Below are positions 54,301-64,000 of a stretch of 64,000 nucleotides of DNA, in pieces. Source of the stretch: Notospermus geniculatus (Eukaryota > Nemertea > Pilidiophora > Heteronemertea > Lineidae); contig NMRB01000572.1 in the NCBI GenBank assembly GCA_002633025.1, positions 252,478 through 316,477 on the forward strand, given 5' to 3'. Within the stretch, counting starts at the first letter, position 1; every line of letters starts with the position of its first letter. A program made the translations under genes and the position numbers. The notes under the pieces are model-generated. The model did no database searches, was not told the origin of the DNA, and was given only the letters and a program-made list of their open reading frames with translations.

Positions 54301-57300
54301 GTTCTTTATAGAGAGGTGACACTGGATTTAGGAGTTATACACTTGCTTTGCAAAATACCATCGACAAGTTTAATCCAAATAGACTAGAAAATTAATCCTG
54401 ATCTACGGTAAATCAATATTTTTATGTAACCATGGCAATAATGTAAAAGATAATAAAAACAAACAACAATGAAGGATAAGCCGCTTAAATACATCACAAT
54501 TCAAAGTAAAATAGACATTGCCAATAAGCAACAATTTAACAAACCTACGACCAAAAATACCTTACCCTCAACTTAAGGATGAGATTAAGAAAGAAAGATG
54601 TGTCAACATCTTTGTGTGGAAAAAAGTATGTTGTGAAAATGGGTAAAGAATTTAAGGACTGGACACCAGTCACTCCCCAACTGCAAGACACGAATGAACC
54701 AGTACCTACTGGGGATAATCAACAGCACTGACTTCCAATCTACAGCTTAAGTTGCAATATCAAACCTCAGGCAGCACAGGGATTCAAACCCACGTCTCCA
54801 CATAAGGCAACACCGCCAGCAAACCTCAGGCATGTCAGGATATGGATATTAGCATCTGGAGTCACCAGGGCCAACCACACAGAAAGTCCGATAGTGCTAC
54901 CAGTGCCTATCAGCAGTTACCGATAGTTATAACACATTTTCCCATCAACTAAACCACCGGGCTAAACCACCGATACGCACCGAAAGCACTACTGAACTTT
55001 CTGTGCGGTCGGCCCAGGTCTACACAGGCTGTACAAACTACAATACATCAGGCCTGTACCCAACTTACCTGTTCCGTTAGAGGGGGTACCCGTAATCTTT
55101 TCATAGCCTTCTGGCGATTTCCTCCTTCCAACTCATTCGTAAACAATGCCTGAAAGAAATTAAACCAAAATTTGCACAAAAAATTCTAATGGTAAAGGCA
55201 GCATTTGTAATCAGTGGGGGCATTGCTAACTGATGTAACAGCTCCATCATGTACTACCAAGTACACTACTGTGTACAGCACAGCAGTTACTTCAATCAAA
55301 CCCCCCCCCCCCCCACTGATGTTTAGTGGAGATACTGCCTTTCACCATTGGAGATCAGTTCCATCTTGCCACGTTTTGACAACAGAAGCCACATTTTCAA
55401 AGTAGGCCTAACATACCTCAACTTTTGTGATAAGCTGATCCACTTCCTTGCTGGTGTAGAACGGGGCAACCTCCACATGATCTTGCCTCCAAACCAAACC
55501 TTTGTCAGTCTCAAATAACTGAAACACAAAACAATAGTTTTTTGATACTGAGTTATTATTGGAAGGATCAACTGTCGTACCTAAGGAACAAACAGCCAAG
55601 ATACTGTTTTAGGATATTAACAGCTCGAAAAATAGCTGCTTCTGTTTCATTGCTATTGGCTGCAAGACTCTTTTGCTATTTCCAGACTACCTTTGGCTAC
55701 AAGGTTGTCCCTTTGGCTACAAGATTGTACCTTTGGCTACAAGACTGTCCCTTTGGCTACAAGACTGTCCCTTTGGCTACAAGACTGCACCTTTGGCTAC
55801 AAGATTTACCTTTGGCTACAAGACTGTACCTTTGGCTACAATACAAGACTGAACATTTGGCAACAAGATTGTCCCTTTGGCTACAAGACTGTACCTTTGG
55901 CTACAAGACTACCTTTTTGCTATTACAAGACTGTACCTTAGGCTACAAGACTGTACCTTTGGCTACAAGGTTGTCCCTTTGGCTACAAGACTGTACCTTT
56001 GGCTACAAAACTGTACCTTTTGCTATTACAAGACTGCACTTTGGCTACAAGATTGTCCCTTTGGCTACAAGACTTACCTTTAGCTACAAGACTGTACCGT
56101 TGGCTACAAGATTGTTCCTTTGTCCAAAGTTTGCCATTTGGCTACACAATGCGAAAGAAAGAAAATCAACAATACCTTATCATGTTTTTTCAAAATTTTC
56201 CTAAACCCTGTGAAGTTCAACGTCTGGTAATTCTGCAGCAGGATCAAACTCAAGTAAAATTCACTGAACGCGAGCTTCAAATCATGCATTTTCCTCGTCG
56301 TCAGGAGAGCCTGTTTCTCTTCTGGCGTCCCGGTGGCGATGGATGAGAACATTACACTGCCTTTCCGCTTGCGGAAGCTGGTGGGGATTTTCGAATGACG
56401 GTGGCGTTTGGCAAGTTCTAAGTGGGCCGTCAATTCTGCTTTGAGCGTGGCATATTTCCTTGTGGCCTCAGCTAATTTTTCTGCAACCAAAGATGGTTCA
56501 ACTCCTAATTTCATCAATTCTGAAGTGGTCAGTCTGATTCCTAGTCAAAACAATTCTTAACGTGACAGAGAGGGAGAAAGCCACTTTGGAGAAGATGGGA
56601 GATTTCTGTTCGGTTCATTCATTTCCTTTAGTTTACATGTTCAACACCGGGGGTCAATACGGCAGCACCTTCTGGCTATTGTTGGACTTTTATCTTAAAA
56701 TTCAGAAAAGGTCAAAAGAAGTCACAACTGCAGACATGTCTTACGTATGTTAGTATGAGTCACGTCTTTTGTTTACATAAGGAAATCCTGCCAACTTTCA
56801 TGACTTGATTTCATGACTAAAACTTTGTTGGACTTCTTACAGTTTCATTTTCACCCCAGTGGTCGCAAAATTTCAACCATAAACGCAAAAATTTCAGGAT
56901 CATGAAGATTTCAAACAAAGTACGGGAGAAGACAGACACCTGCCATGCCGGCAGTGGACCCAAATCCTTTCATAAAGCTCACATTCTCACTCCTTCATTC
57001 TTCAAACTTACCAGAAAAGAAAGTGTTTATTTTTGCGAGTTCCTTTTCGGAGAAGTGAAGAAATGACTCGTGGAACCGAGCATAATACCGGACGACTGTA
57101 GAGGTGTCCACCTCTGAAAAAGATTGAAAGAGACCTGTGTGAAGAGAGGAATAGGGCTAACTTGTCAAGGTCGCTTGACTTGGGGTCAAGGTCATTTGAC
57201 TTGGGGTCAAGGACATTTTGACTTGTGGTACATATGTACCAAGTTTGGTGTCAATAACAACAATTGTAACAAAATGTAGCTCGTGAATTTTCAAAAATAG

Positions 57301-59880
57301 ACCACCAGTATTGGGTAAACTTGTAAACAATGATTACTTCACAAGGTGGGCAAAAAAGTTGCGCATGTGCGTAGTGTTATCTCTAGCTCTACACACCAGT
57401 AATGTCAAAATAAATCCAGTTTTGACAGCATGGAAATGTTCCACTTTATCACTTCTACGGTTCTTACAACTCTGCTCTACTCAAAACACAGAGAGGTTAT
57501 CAATAATGTTGTAAACATTGCAACAATGTAGCGGCATGACAAGGGTATTTTTGAAAAGCCCATAAGTCATGGGTTTTGCTGTTATGGCTGGTATGCGAGG
57601 CCTGGGTGTCAAAAAATTCACTCAGTAACCTGCCCATCGCGCTGTGGGAACATTTACAGAATACTAGCAACAATCTCACTGCAACTGTTACATGTACAAA
57701 TGTACAGTGAGATTTTTGCCATGTTCTCCAAGTTCACAAGCTGTGGAAACACTGGAGAAAGATCTCACTGTTACAGTGAGATCTTTGCTCATGTTCTCCA
57801 AATGTTCAGAACCTGCCCATCAAGCTGTGGGAAAATCAGAGAACACTAGCAAAGATCTCGCTGTAACTGTTACAGTGAGATCTTTGCTAGTGTTCTCCAA
57901 ATGTTCTTGATGTTCACAAGAAGTGTTTCCACCAGAGGGTACTAAGGGTGCTATGCTAGTACCCTCAAAGTCAAAGGAACAGAAAAGGACCATTTTCTTT
58001 AATTTCATAGGGTTTTTGCTGATTTTGAAGAAATCAGTACCCTCGAAAAAATTTCTGGAAGAGACCCTGCCAAGAACATGAAGAACATCACATCACAAAC
58101 ACGGGGATTTCAGTCATCCAGCAGGCGATGTGCTTTTATCACCGTATGTAGAACGGGCAAATTATGATAAGGACCAGGAAGTATATTGGCCAGTTTTCTT
58201 AGTAATATCACAAATTACCATACTTGTACTTTAATAGGGTTGTGTGTTAACTCTGCAATTATCTTGGCCAATCCCATGAATCCCATGACTACAATATTGA
58301 ACCTGTGCCAGTGTTTTCTTCAACAATGATCCAAATGAATATTCCACAAGATTTAAATTGAGCAACTCTATATGTAACAGGGGGTCTGTAGGATTTGGTA
58401 GGTTTATTAATTTCAATAAAATCACCAATTAGTGAAAGGTTTAAGAACCAGAGATATATACCGGCACATACCAGGGTAATTATGGTAGGCTTGTTACTCA
58501 TCAGACATTGTGATTAAATCAGACCAATTTGGACAAGAGTCACTGGGTCAATTACTTTAGGTGACCTAAATGCAAACTGTAGCATTAGAAGAGAAGCTAA
58601 ATTTCCATTCTATTTATTCAGTGACTGTGTGGAAATTGGAGCATCTCATCAAGCCACACTTATTTTTAGAAACATATGATGATTCAACTACACTGACATG
58701 ACTGACATCAACTGATTTGAAACCTATTATTTGTGCAAAATGTAGCATAAAGTGCATCTGACTAGGTCAGTTTGTTAACAATTAGTAATTACATGTCCTT
58801 GATGAAGGGTAATTACCTTCGGGTGAGGGTGCCTCTTCCTGCCCCCTGTAAAGTATCTCCTTCATGGCCTGAAAGGAAAATTCATTTGATCACGTTCACT
58901 GCATATGCACTAACCAACCTTCCATTATATTGTCTGGCAATGACATACATTGTAATTAGTAAACTGGCATTACATTGGCCTTGTCAAGAAATTAGAATAA
59001 AGGAACAATCTAACATACATAGATCGACCTACTAATGCTATGGATTCAACTTCCAAGGAAATGTAGGCTAGGCCTACTGTTCCTACGACCTACATGTAGA
59101 ATAGAACAGAGTAGTGCATGAGTAGAAAGAAGAACTGAAATTTGTGCATGCGCATTGTCAGTCAGTGCTTTTGATATGAGTTGAGTGTAGGCCTACTGTC
59201 ATCTGTAGGCCTACCCTAGCTCTACTAACTAAACGTACTCAAGCCTAGTATAGGCTAGGTCTAATATGCCACCCTGACACTTGCACGATTTTCGGTCCCG
59301 CAATGGCGCGCACTTCAGCGTGCCAATGATGTCTTCGGGAACGAGCGTGAGGAGTGTGTGAAGGGTGCGGGGTGCGGGGTGAAGTCGTAGGGGCGATGCA
59401 TGAGGAGAGCAGAAACTATGTGTGTCATGCGTCACATTGCGGGACAATGCGGTACCATAGACATCAACAATGCACGAACAATACTTAACCTATGCGTAAA
59501 CAAGTCGCTGAGCATTGCGTAACTTATGCGAATGACGAATGAGTTTAGAATCCCCGATCAGTGACAGCGCCCAAAAAAGGTCACCGATTGACGGAATAAG
59601 CCGCTTTGTACAATAGGATTTGCATTGTGTGCAATGGAGTAACGTCACTTCCGATTGGGGCTTCTAAACTTTTGCCGACTTGGCAAGTAGGCCTAATGAA
59701 ATGACATGGATGAACATGATGTGTGAATGAATGAAGTGTCAAAAGTAAGTAGGCCTAGGCCTAGGCCTAGGAGTGAAAAGTAAGAACTGGTTTTGACAGC
59801 GGGTTACTAACCTCATATTTTATGTACTGCGTCCGCCATTCCGGCGTGATATGCGCGGAAAGGTGTTCTGCGAACTTCAT
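48137..59880 (-). CDS. XPR1: XPR1 phosphate exporter (SPX-EXS), 14 exons, C-terminus not found
   Basis: Fourteen GT-AG exons with continuous phase give residues 1-664 plus two bases; vertebrate XPR1 is ~696. Residues 1-176 form the SPX domain, which senses inositol pyrophosphates, ending in the basic [11 protein letters not shown] helix. Membrane segments begin in exon 7. Exons 9-14 carry the EXS domain ([57 protein letters not shown]). XPR1 exports inorganic phosphate across the plasma membrane; the mammalian protein is also a gammaretrovirus receptor. Arg/Trp positions implicated in the export path (LRFAWTF, the double Arg before FIWNFF) are present. The last exon ends in a good donor (AACAG/GTGAGT, phase 2), so a short C-terminal exon lies at lower coordinates. 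Confidence 0.96.
48331..48520. mobile_element. Pogo/Tigger-like MITE in XPR1 intron 13 (190 bp)
   Basis: Bounded by TA, with end CAGTGGAACCTCTCTGTTTA (minus strand) and the partly matching CAGTG...ATCTCTTAG at the other. A homologous element is at 61759-61929 in the opposite orientation. It fills more than half of the 352-bp intron and contributes pyrimidine-rich sequence (TTTTTCACTG) directly upstream of the exon 14 acceptor. Confidence 0.8.
48672..48805 (-). CDS. XPR1: XPR1 exon 13 (residues 560-604)
   Basis: Encodes [20 protein letters not shown], a late EXS membrane segment, then [20 protein letters not shown]. Donor AG/GTACGT, phase 2. Confidence 0.93.
48929..49104 (-). CDS. XPR1: XPR1 exon 12 (residues 501-559)
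   Basis: [19 protein letters not shown] is a membrane segment. [19 protein letters not shown] is among the most conserved EXS stretches. Phase 1 to 0. Confidence 0.95.
49409..49603 (-). CDS. XPR1: XPR1 exon 11 (residues 436-501)
   Basis: [40 protein letters not shown] and [10 protein letters not shown]: the EXS core, with conserved basic and Tyr residues. Both ends are phase 1. Confidence 0.95.
49740..49815 (-). repeat. Possible tRNA-related relic in XPR1 intron 10
   Basis: On the minus strand GTGGTGCAGTGGTGAGAACG resembles an A box region and GAGTTCAACC a worn B box about 35 bases later. No stable cloverleaf. Probably the head of a decayed SINE. Confidence 0.35.
49829..49976 (-). CDS. XPR1: XPR1 exon 10 (residues 387-436)
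   Basis: [20 protein letters not shown] then [20 protein letters not shown]. The start of the EXS domain proper. T-rich acceptor, donor ACA/GTAAGT. Confidence 0.95.
50106..50285 (-). CDS. XPR1: XPR1 exon 9 (residues 327-386)
   Basis: Sixty codons, phase 0 at both ends. Two membrane segments ([20 protein letters not shown] and [19 protein letters not shown]) precede a basic loop. Confidence 0.95.
50416..50661. mobile_element. MITE family 3, copy B, in XPR1 intron 8
   Basis: Inverted arms CAAAGATCTGCGCACTTACA... and ...AAGTGCGCAGATTTGCG, homologous to 47539-47784. Confidence 0.8.
50753..50979. mobile_element. Foldback element, ~227 bp, in XPR1 intron 8
   Basis: Ends AGAGCTTGTGCAG and CTGCACAAGCTCT (the right end reads CCTGCACAAGCTCT). 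Arms share GACGTCACGTTTGACCGGC-type sequence. The interior has CCATGGTGG and CACGTGG. Confidence 0.75.
51109..51296 (-). CDS. XPR1: XPR1 exon 8 (residues 264-326)
   Basis: [20 protein letters not shown], then [20 protein letters not shown] and [10 protein letters not shown]: a membrane segment and a strongly conserved loop. Donor GAG/GTGAGT. The first ~64 bases and the acceptor are duplicated just upstream (51321-51407). Confidence 0.95.
51233..51407 (-). repeat. Tandem 88-bp duplication of the XPR1 exon 8 acceptor and 5' end
   Basis: 51233-51320 and 51321-51407 differ only by one C/T and one missing G. The outer copy carries an intact CTTCAG/GACC acceptor upstream of the real one. Entering there would reach an in-frame TGA (CTCTTCTGTAATAAACCATGA). 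This is a very recent duplication or an assembly artefact. Confidence 0.9.
51480..51630. repeat. Dispersed repeat, partner of 1590-1790
   Basis: Located in XPR1 intron 7. See the partner for the shared blocks. Sequence up to 51860 (CATGGCGGCTTGTGACATCA) may belong to the same unit. Confidence 0.5.
52015..52093 (-). CDS. XPR1: XPR1 exon 7 (residues 238-264)
   Basis: [20 protein letters not shown] begins the first transmembrane helix after the SPX domain. Acceptor TTCTTCCCAG, donor GG/GTAAGT, phase 1. Confidence 0.92.
52094..55068. other. XPR1 intron 6, mostly featureless
   Basis: Intronic, AT-rich. A diverged pogo-like remnant is at about 54235-54335 (GGACACCTCTCAATTAAGGAC ... TTTATAGAGAGGTGACACTG). 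GGGATTCAAACCC near 54780 resembles a B box on the minus strand. No other exon was recognised. Confidence 0.5.
55069..55149 (-). CDS. XPR1: XPR1 exon 6 (residues 211-237)
   Basis: [24 protein letters not shown]: the linker between SPX and the membrane domain, with the conserved MKRLRVPPL motif. Phase 0 at both ends. Confidence 0.94.
55417..55518 (-). CDS. XPR1: XPR1 exon 5 (residues 177-210)
   Basis: Thirty-four codons. [20 protein letters not shown] is a conserved post-SPX helix. Phase 0 at both ends. Confidence 0.95.
55685..56125. repeat. Minisatellite, 20-bp unit, ~21 copies, in XPR1 intron 4
   Basis: Copies of TTTGGCTACAAGACTGTACC, mostly exactly 20 bp with occasional insertions (TTTTGCTATTACAAG). 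It starts within 50 bp of the exon 4 donor. Long ORFs across it (for example 220 codons on the plus strand) are repeat translation. Confidence 0.92.
56176..56480 (-). CDS. XPR1: XPR1 exon 4 (residues 75-176)
   Basis: Carries the SPX core: [16 protein letters not shown] helix, a basic insertion ([17 protein letters not shown]), then [20 protein letters not shown] and [13 protein letters not shown], whose Lys cluster is the inositol-polyphosphate site in SPX proteins. Donor AAG/GTATTG. Confidence 0.96.
57012..57113 (-). CDS. XPR1: XPR1 exon 3 (residues 41-75)
   Basis: [20 protein letters not shown] then [13 protein letters not shown], the second SPX helix region. Both ends are phase 1. Confidence 0.95.
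57655..57905. repeat. Nested inverted repeats in XPR1 intron 2
   Basis: GAACACTAGCAAAGATCTCG...CTGTAACTGTTACAG...GAGATCTTTGCTAGTGTTC folds with ~30-bp arms (57840-57902). A diverged copy of the same arms precedes it (57690-57815). Confidence 0.75.
58817..58868 (-). CDS. XPR1: XPR1 exon 2 (residues 24-41)
   Basis: Small exon encoding [17 protein letters not shown], matching the SPX region after YE. Acceptor TTTCCTTTCAG, donor AAG/GTAATT, phase 1. Confidence 0.92.
59812..59880 (-). CDS. XPR1: XPR1 exon 1 (residues 1-23)
   Basis: ATG then [22 protein letters not shown], the near-invariant N-terminal SPX helix of metazoan XPR1. Donor GAG/GTTAGT, phase 0. Confidence 0.96.
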
Positions 59881-59974
59881 CCTTTCCTCCTATGTATCTA
59901 TCTTCTTAATTTCGCGCATGAATCAATAGGAAAACATTGAATAAAGGTTCACACAGAACCACAACAAATCGTGG

Positions 59975-60020
59975 ATGAAGTAGCAGCCATTTTGATTACT
60001 GCGAGTCACATGATTTCAAT
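59975..60020 (-). promoter_or_regulatory. Probable XPR1 promoter region
   Basis: On the minus strand CAAAATGGCTGCTA (a YY1-type motif often found at animal start sites) lies about 105 bases before the ATG. TCATGTGACT, an M-box/CLEAR-like E-box, is just upstream. No TATA box is seen. Confidence 0.35.
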
Positions 60021-60375
60021 ACCGCCAGCTCGTGCTGCCCTCTGTGTATTTTATAGAGAACGAGAACGTCAAGCTAGAAGGAAAAGTGCATTTGATTGAA
60101 TTTACAACCATCAATGCCCCTAAATTTTATCAGAACTATAATGTACTGCAATAACACGTATTTTGAGCAGTTGCAGAGTGTTGATGAAAGTCGATGAATT
60201 TTGTACGAATGGCCTATTTTTGCCTATCTGTAAATCAACTGCTAACTCACGGCGTAACCTGACCTTTTGCCCCCAATTTGCATACCATAATGGTAAATCA
60301 TGGATTCCTTCCTATCGTTTGCGAATGATTATTTCATACATTTGTGAAGATTTACCGTAGATATTCCGACTAACT

Positions 60376-60483
60376 TCGGCTATTTCCGTAACCATCTATT
60401 TCGAGAACTTTGACCACGTGCTTATAAACACGTGGTCAGAGTTCTCAAAATAGATGGTTTATACGGAAATAGCCGAAAATTTC
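60376..60483. repeat. 108-bp near-perfect palindrome
   Basis: CTAACTTCGGCTATTTCCGT...CCACGTG and CACGTGG...ACGGAAATAGCCGAAA are inverted copies of ~48 bp around TTATAAA. Foldback element or cruciform-forming site. Confidence 0.85.
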
Positions 60484-60777
60484 AGTTTCATCATTTGACA
60501 CTAGGTGGCAGCAGCAATCAATACTACAGTGTGTTCCCAAAAATATGACTCCACATTATTTTCTCTGACATAGGGTAGCTAGGCTATTGTTAGCCCGTTC
60601 TTTATGCATCCTCAAATTCCGCAACGAAAAATATCACACCAGTACAAATAAATCTAGTTCAGGAGGTAAAAAGTATTATTTCAGGAGTGCAAGCACCCAC
60701 TTACGGGGCATTAGGCCTATAGCCCGGATTATAGCTAGGGCCTACTCATCAAACAATATTGGGCGATTTTAACGATA

Positions 60778-60935
60778 TGTAGGAGGAAACCGGAGCCCCC
60801 GGAGGAAACCTACGATGTCGAGGAGAGATTGCTCTCTCTACCAAATAAAGCCACTTGCACGACCGGGGATCGAACCGCGACTTCAGTGGTGGCAGGCGCC
60901 GATGTTTCCACTGCGCCACCCCGACACCAATAGGA
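60778..60935 (-). mobile_element. tRNA-derived SINE head
   Basis: On the minus strand GGTGGCGCAGTGGAAACATC (A box) and GGTTCGATCCCCG (B box) are correctly spaced. A body with GGAGGAAACCGGAGCCCCCG on the plus strand follows. The anticodon arm is degenerate, so this is a SINE and not a tRNA gene. A relic of the body (CAGGAGGAAACCAGAGTGCC) is near 50690-50720. Confidence 0.65.
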
Positions 60936-61319
60936 GGTACTTCTTTGGGAATCTGTGGCTGGAGCCACCTTGGCAGTGAAGGGTTAACATTAAAGAAGAC
61001 AAAAGCTATTTATGAAAGAACAAACAATATTTTTATATATTTCTGATATATATGTACAACACAATATACAGCTTGTGACATGACACATGAATAAGCACAA
61101 TCAAAATGGCCGTTTACATGATTCAATAATGTGATTTGACAACAAAGATCCAAATGGTGTAGATGACATCTTTTCAAGACGAGCTACATGTACCAAGGAT
61201 ACACAGTGAACTATAGACAGTTCAGCTTTAAACTTCCAAGAAAAACCTCAGTGTTTTGTAGACTTTCTTTGGTGCTGGAAGTTTTCAAAAAGACCAAGTC
61301 TAAATAGCAGAACCGTGAC

Positions 61320-61440
61320 CTTTATGAAGAACAGCCCAAATTTTGCCGAAACTTTGTGAAGAACAGCTCAAGTTTGCAGAATCTTTATGAAGAACAGCTC
61401 AAGTTTGCAGAACCTTTATGAAGAACAGTTCAACTTTAAG
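61320..61440. repeat. Tandem repeat, 31-bp unit, ~4 copies
   Basis: Units of CTTTATGAAGAACAGCTCAA plus GTTTGCAGAAC. The middle two differ by one base or so and the outer ones are more diverged. Confidence 0.8.
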
Positions 61441-61758
61441 TTATATCTAAGAACCACATGGTTTTTAGTACAACTTGTTTTTTCCAGTCTTTGAAAGTTT
61501 AGGCAACAAACGGCTGTGTTTAGAATGACTTGCGCCCTTTTTTGAAAAGTAAATTTGGCCTAGAGTTCTCCAAATAGTGAAAGTGCAAGGAAAGGATATG
61601 AACTGAAGGCTTGAAATCAGTCAATACAACATATATGTTGGTGCTATTTTACAGTACTCATGAACAGCAAAATTCAACAGAAATATAATCCATATATATT
61701 TACACTGAGCACCAACAACATAAGTGGAAATTTAGAAATAAAGAGACAATTTCCCTCG

Positions 61759-61929
61759 TACAGTGGAACCTCTCTATTAAGGACACCTTCAGGACAGGCA
61801 GATATAGAGATATCCTGATTAAAAAGGTCAAAATGAAGAGAAACACTGAAATTTGGGGCTGAAGTTTGGTGTCCTTAATAGAGAGGTGTCCTCCTAGCAG
61901 AGATATCCATTAAGAGACACAACACTGTA
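61759..61929. mobile_element. Pogo/Tigger-like MITE, second copy
   Basis: TA-bounded, left end CAGTGGAACCTCTCTATTAA as in pogo-type elements, right end ...AACACTG-TA. Homologous to 48331-48520 in reverse orientation. Confidence 0.8.
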
Positions 61930-64000
61930 CTTAGCAAAAGAAAGTATTCACTTGGGATCCATGCATAGACTGATAAGGGAAGATGATTATTGAGGACACC
62001 TGGAGCCAACCCCTGTACTACTTAGGCACCATGAAAATGTTACACGATCCTGCTGTGCGTAAAGTGAAATGGAAACTCTGAAAAATATCAACTTAATAAT
62101 GCTTCCAAGAACAAAAGTCAACCATTAAAATCCTGTTCAAGAACTTTTCAAAGATTTTTAGGAAGGTGTTTTTTCCCTTGAAATGGAAAAGGTTGACTCT
62201 GATTGTACCGGTAATACGCATCTCCTGGATGACATACTGTAAATCAAAACATATCCCGCTGCTCATCCACGTGCAAGTTTCCCCACGAAAGTTGGATCTC
62301 TATGGGCAACTTGCCCATAGAAAGCTATGGGCTGTCATTGTTTCACAAGTCAAGATGTTAGCCGTAAGGAAACCAACAATGGTCAGGAGCGGATCCAGGA
62401 TTTCGGAAACTGTGCTAGAAACATTGAAATCTGCGGTGTGAATTTCAATGATTTGCTCCAAATTTCAAAATTTCACGGTCGATTTTACAGATTTCTTGGC
62501 CGAAAGGTGGGGGCGTGCACCGGTGGGACCCCTTGGATCTGCGCCTGATGGTGAACTGCCCACTGAGGCCAAATCAGACAGGAAAACCCTCACATGGAGG
62601 AGAGCAGATTTAGACCAATTCCTCTTCAACCAGTATTCAGAACGGAAAAATCCTACTGGTCAGCAAGGAAGAGGAAATTGGTCCTTTGGGATATTTCTTG
62701 ATCGCTGGATTAGAATATAGGATTCAATCACATCACATATTTCTATCTGAAGACATTGGAAAGGAAAGATATTGATGAAAAAAACTAAGTTATAATCATC
62801 CCTTGGAAGTTGCGATGGAGCTGCAGAATATTCCAACTCATTAAAAAAATCAAACTCCAATAGAGGCCAGCAAATGTGACGGGTTTATGAAAACCCGGTC
62901 AAAGTCACTGGGGAGTGATATAGGCCTTGATCATACCTGGCCTTTGTTGCACAATGAATATTAAAGGCTTTATTTGCCACTAACAGACCATCGTTTTTTC
63001 ATTGTGATGGCACTCCCTAACCTATTTATCCTTTGGTGTTCAGTGACTTTGGCCGGGTTTCACCACGCTGGGTCACAGATAACCTCTTTTCGGTTGAGTT
63101 ATAGAAGTATCGATTGCCCCACCTTTAAGCCTGCAGCACACGAGGCAATTTTATTGCTCATTGAAAAGAAATGAGCAATAAAATTGCCACGTGTGCTGCG
63201 GGATACGCATGGGTCCACGCAAGCACTGACACAGGATGGGTTAAATTGGAAGTGACGTGCAGAGCTGCAGTCTTCCATTTTTAGTAATGATCTGGCAAAA
63301 CAAACAAATACAGCATCACAGCTCCTCATGAAGCAAAAATGCCAACCGGAGCCAAATTTGAAAAAATTTCTCAAGCACACGCAACATTTCAACAATGGCA
63401 GTGAAGCAGACGACACAGAAAATAAACAGCCACGATATACCGCTGAATAATTTTTGGAGCCTGAGTGATTTCTTGTGGAAGCGACACCTAGCTTGTATCT
63501 ACAATCACGAAAAGAAAAACCGGATGCTACCTCTAGAAGTGGGAAGGCGGGAAAACAAGAAGCCCGTTGCCATAAGGGAGTGTTCATACTCAATGGGTAA
63601 CTCTTTCACTGCAAGGCCAATTTCGCCAACAGTAAAAATATGTTAAAATTCTTAAACAGCACCCAAAACCCATCACATAGGTATTCATTGGAAAGCTCTC
63701 AGTGAGCACTTTCCAATGAATACCTATGTGATGGGGTTTCTGAATCATCTCAGGATTTGGCAGGTGCAGAAATTTTTACAAAATTGCCGCTGACAGTGAA
63801 AGAGTTAAACACAATTGTAGGTTGAACAGTATTTGAGAATCGGGAAGTTAAAATTCTCAATTTGGACCATACTGTGTTTAAATGGAAAATAGAGCTGAAA
63901 TGGAATGTATGAAAGTTTTTCCAAACTATTTTTGTTCAGAAAGACAAAGATATAAGAAATACCGGTACAAGGAGCCAGAATGATAACAAATGGAAAGTTA
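61930..64000. other. No gene seen; scattered hairpins
   Basis: Contains a single copy of the GCCCATAGAAAGCTATGGGC unit (about 62310-62330), a hairpin at 63137-63203 (GCAGCACACG...CAATTTTATTGCTCATT and complement) and another at 63664-63737 (CCCATCACATAGGTATTCAT and complement). ORFs here lack coding character. Confidence 0.5.

Noticed and set aside
55542-56204. 220-codon plus-strand ORF
   Set aside because: It is a translated 20-bp minisatellite inside an XPR1 intron, with the frame kept open only by the repeat.
60855-60935. Functional tRNA gene
   Set aside because: A and B boxes are present, but the anticodon arm does not fold and the flanks are SINE body.

Overview
The window is nuclear DNA of an animal. 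Genes carry GT-AG introns, the intergenic space is full of short inverted-repeat elements and tRNA-derived repeats, and the two multi-exon genes are metazoan types. The palindrome TAGGCCTA occurs 27 times, a habit I associate with marine invertebrate genomes. I cannot name the species. A marine invertebrate is the best inference.

Left part (1-21 kb): no protein gene that I can support. It holds short transposon-like elements and minisatellites. It also holds 14 intact tRNA-Glu genes on the minus strand plus one half gene. Ten of the 15 loci form a tandem array (12.6-16.2 kb) mixing CTC and TTC anticodons. The other five have different flanks and lie at 9.2 kb and 19.1-20.6 kb.

Middle (21.7-36.6 kb, plus strand): an eight-exon gene that I reconstruct from splice sites and reading phase. 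It encodes a predicted 1,684-residue secreted protein: signal peptide, RAKR processing site, complete lipocalin domain, one antistasin-type half domain, a Trp- and Thr-rich acidic linker, then 32 tandem antistasin-like six-cysteine units in one 3.55-kb exon, and a cysteine-free tail. The units are ordered as a four-module super-repeat. The joining of a lipocalin to a giant antistasin array is the most unusual thing here. A further tRNA-Glu sits in sense in its fourth intron.

37-48 kb: mostly repeats, with two minus-strand candidates: a 102-residue ORF behind a TATA box and two CACGTG E-boxes (40.2-40.8 kb), and a possible first exon with an EF-hand-like loop (38.7 kb). A dense cluster of short elements occupies 46.3-48.5 kb.

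Right part (48.1-59.9 kb, minus strand): 14 exons of XPR1, the SPX-EXS phosphate exporter, from start codon to about residue 664. The last roughly 30 residues lie in a terminal exon I could not place. Beyond 60 kb I see repeats and no gene.
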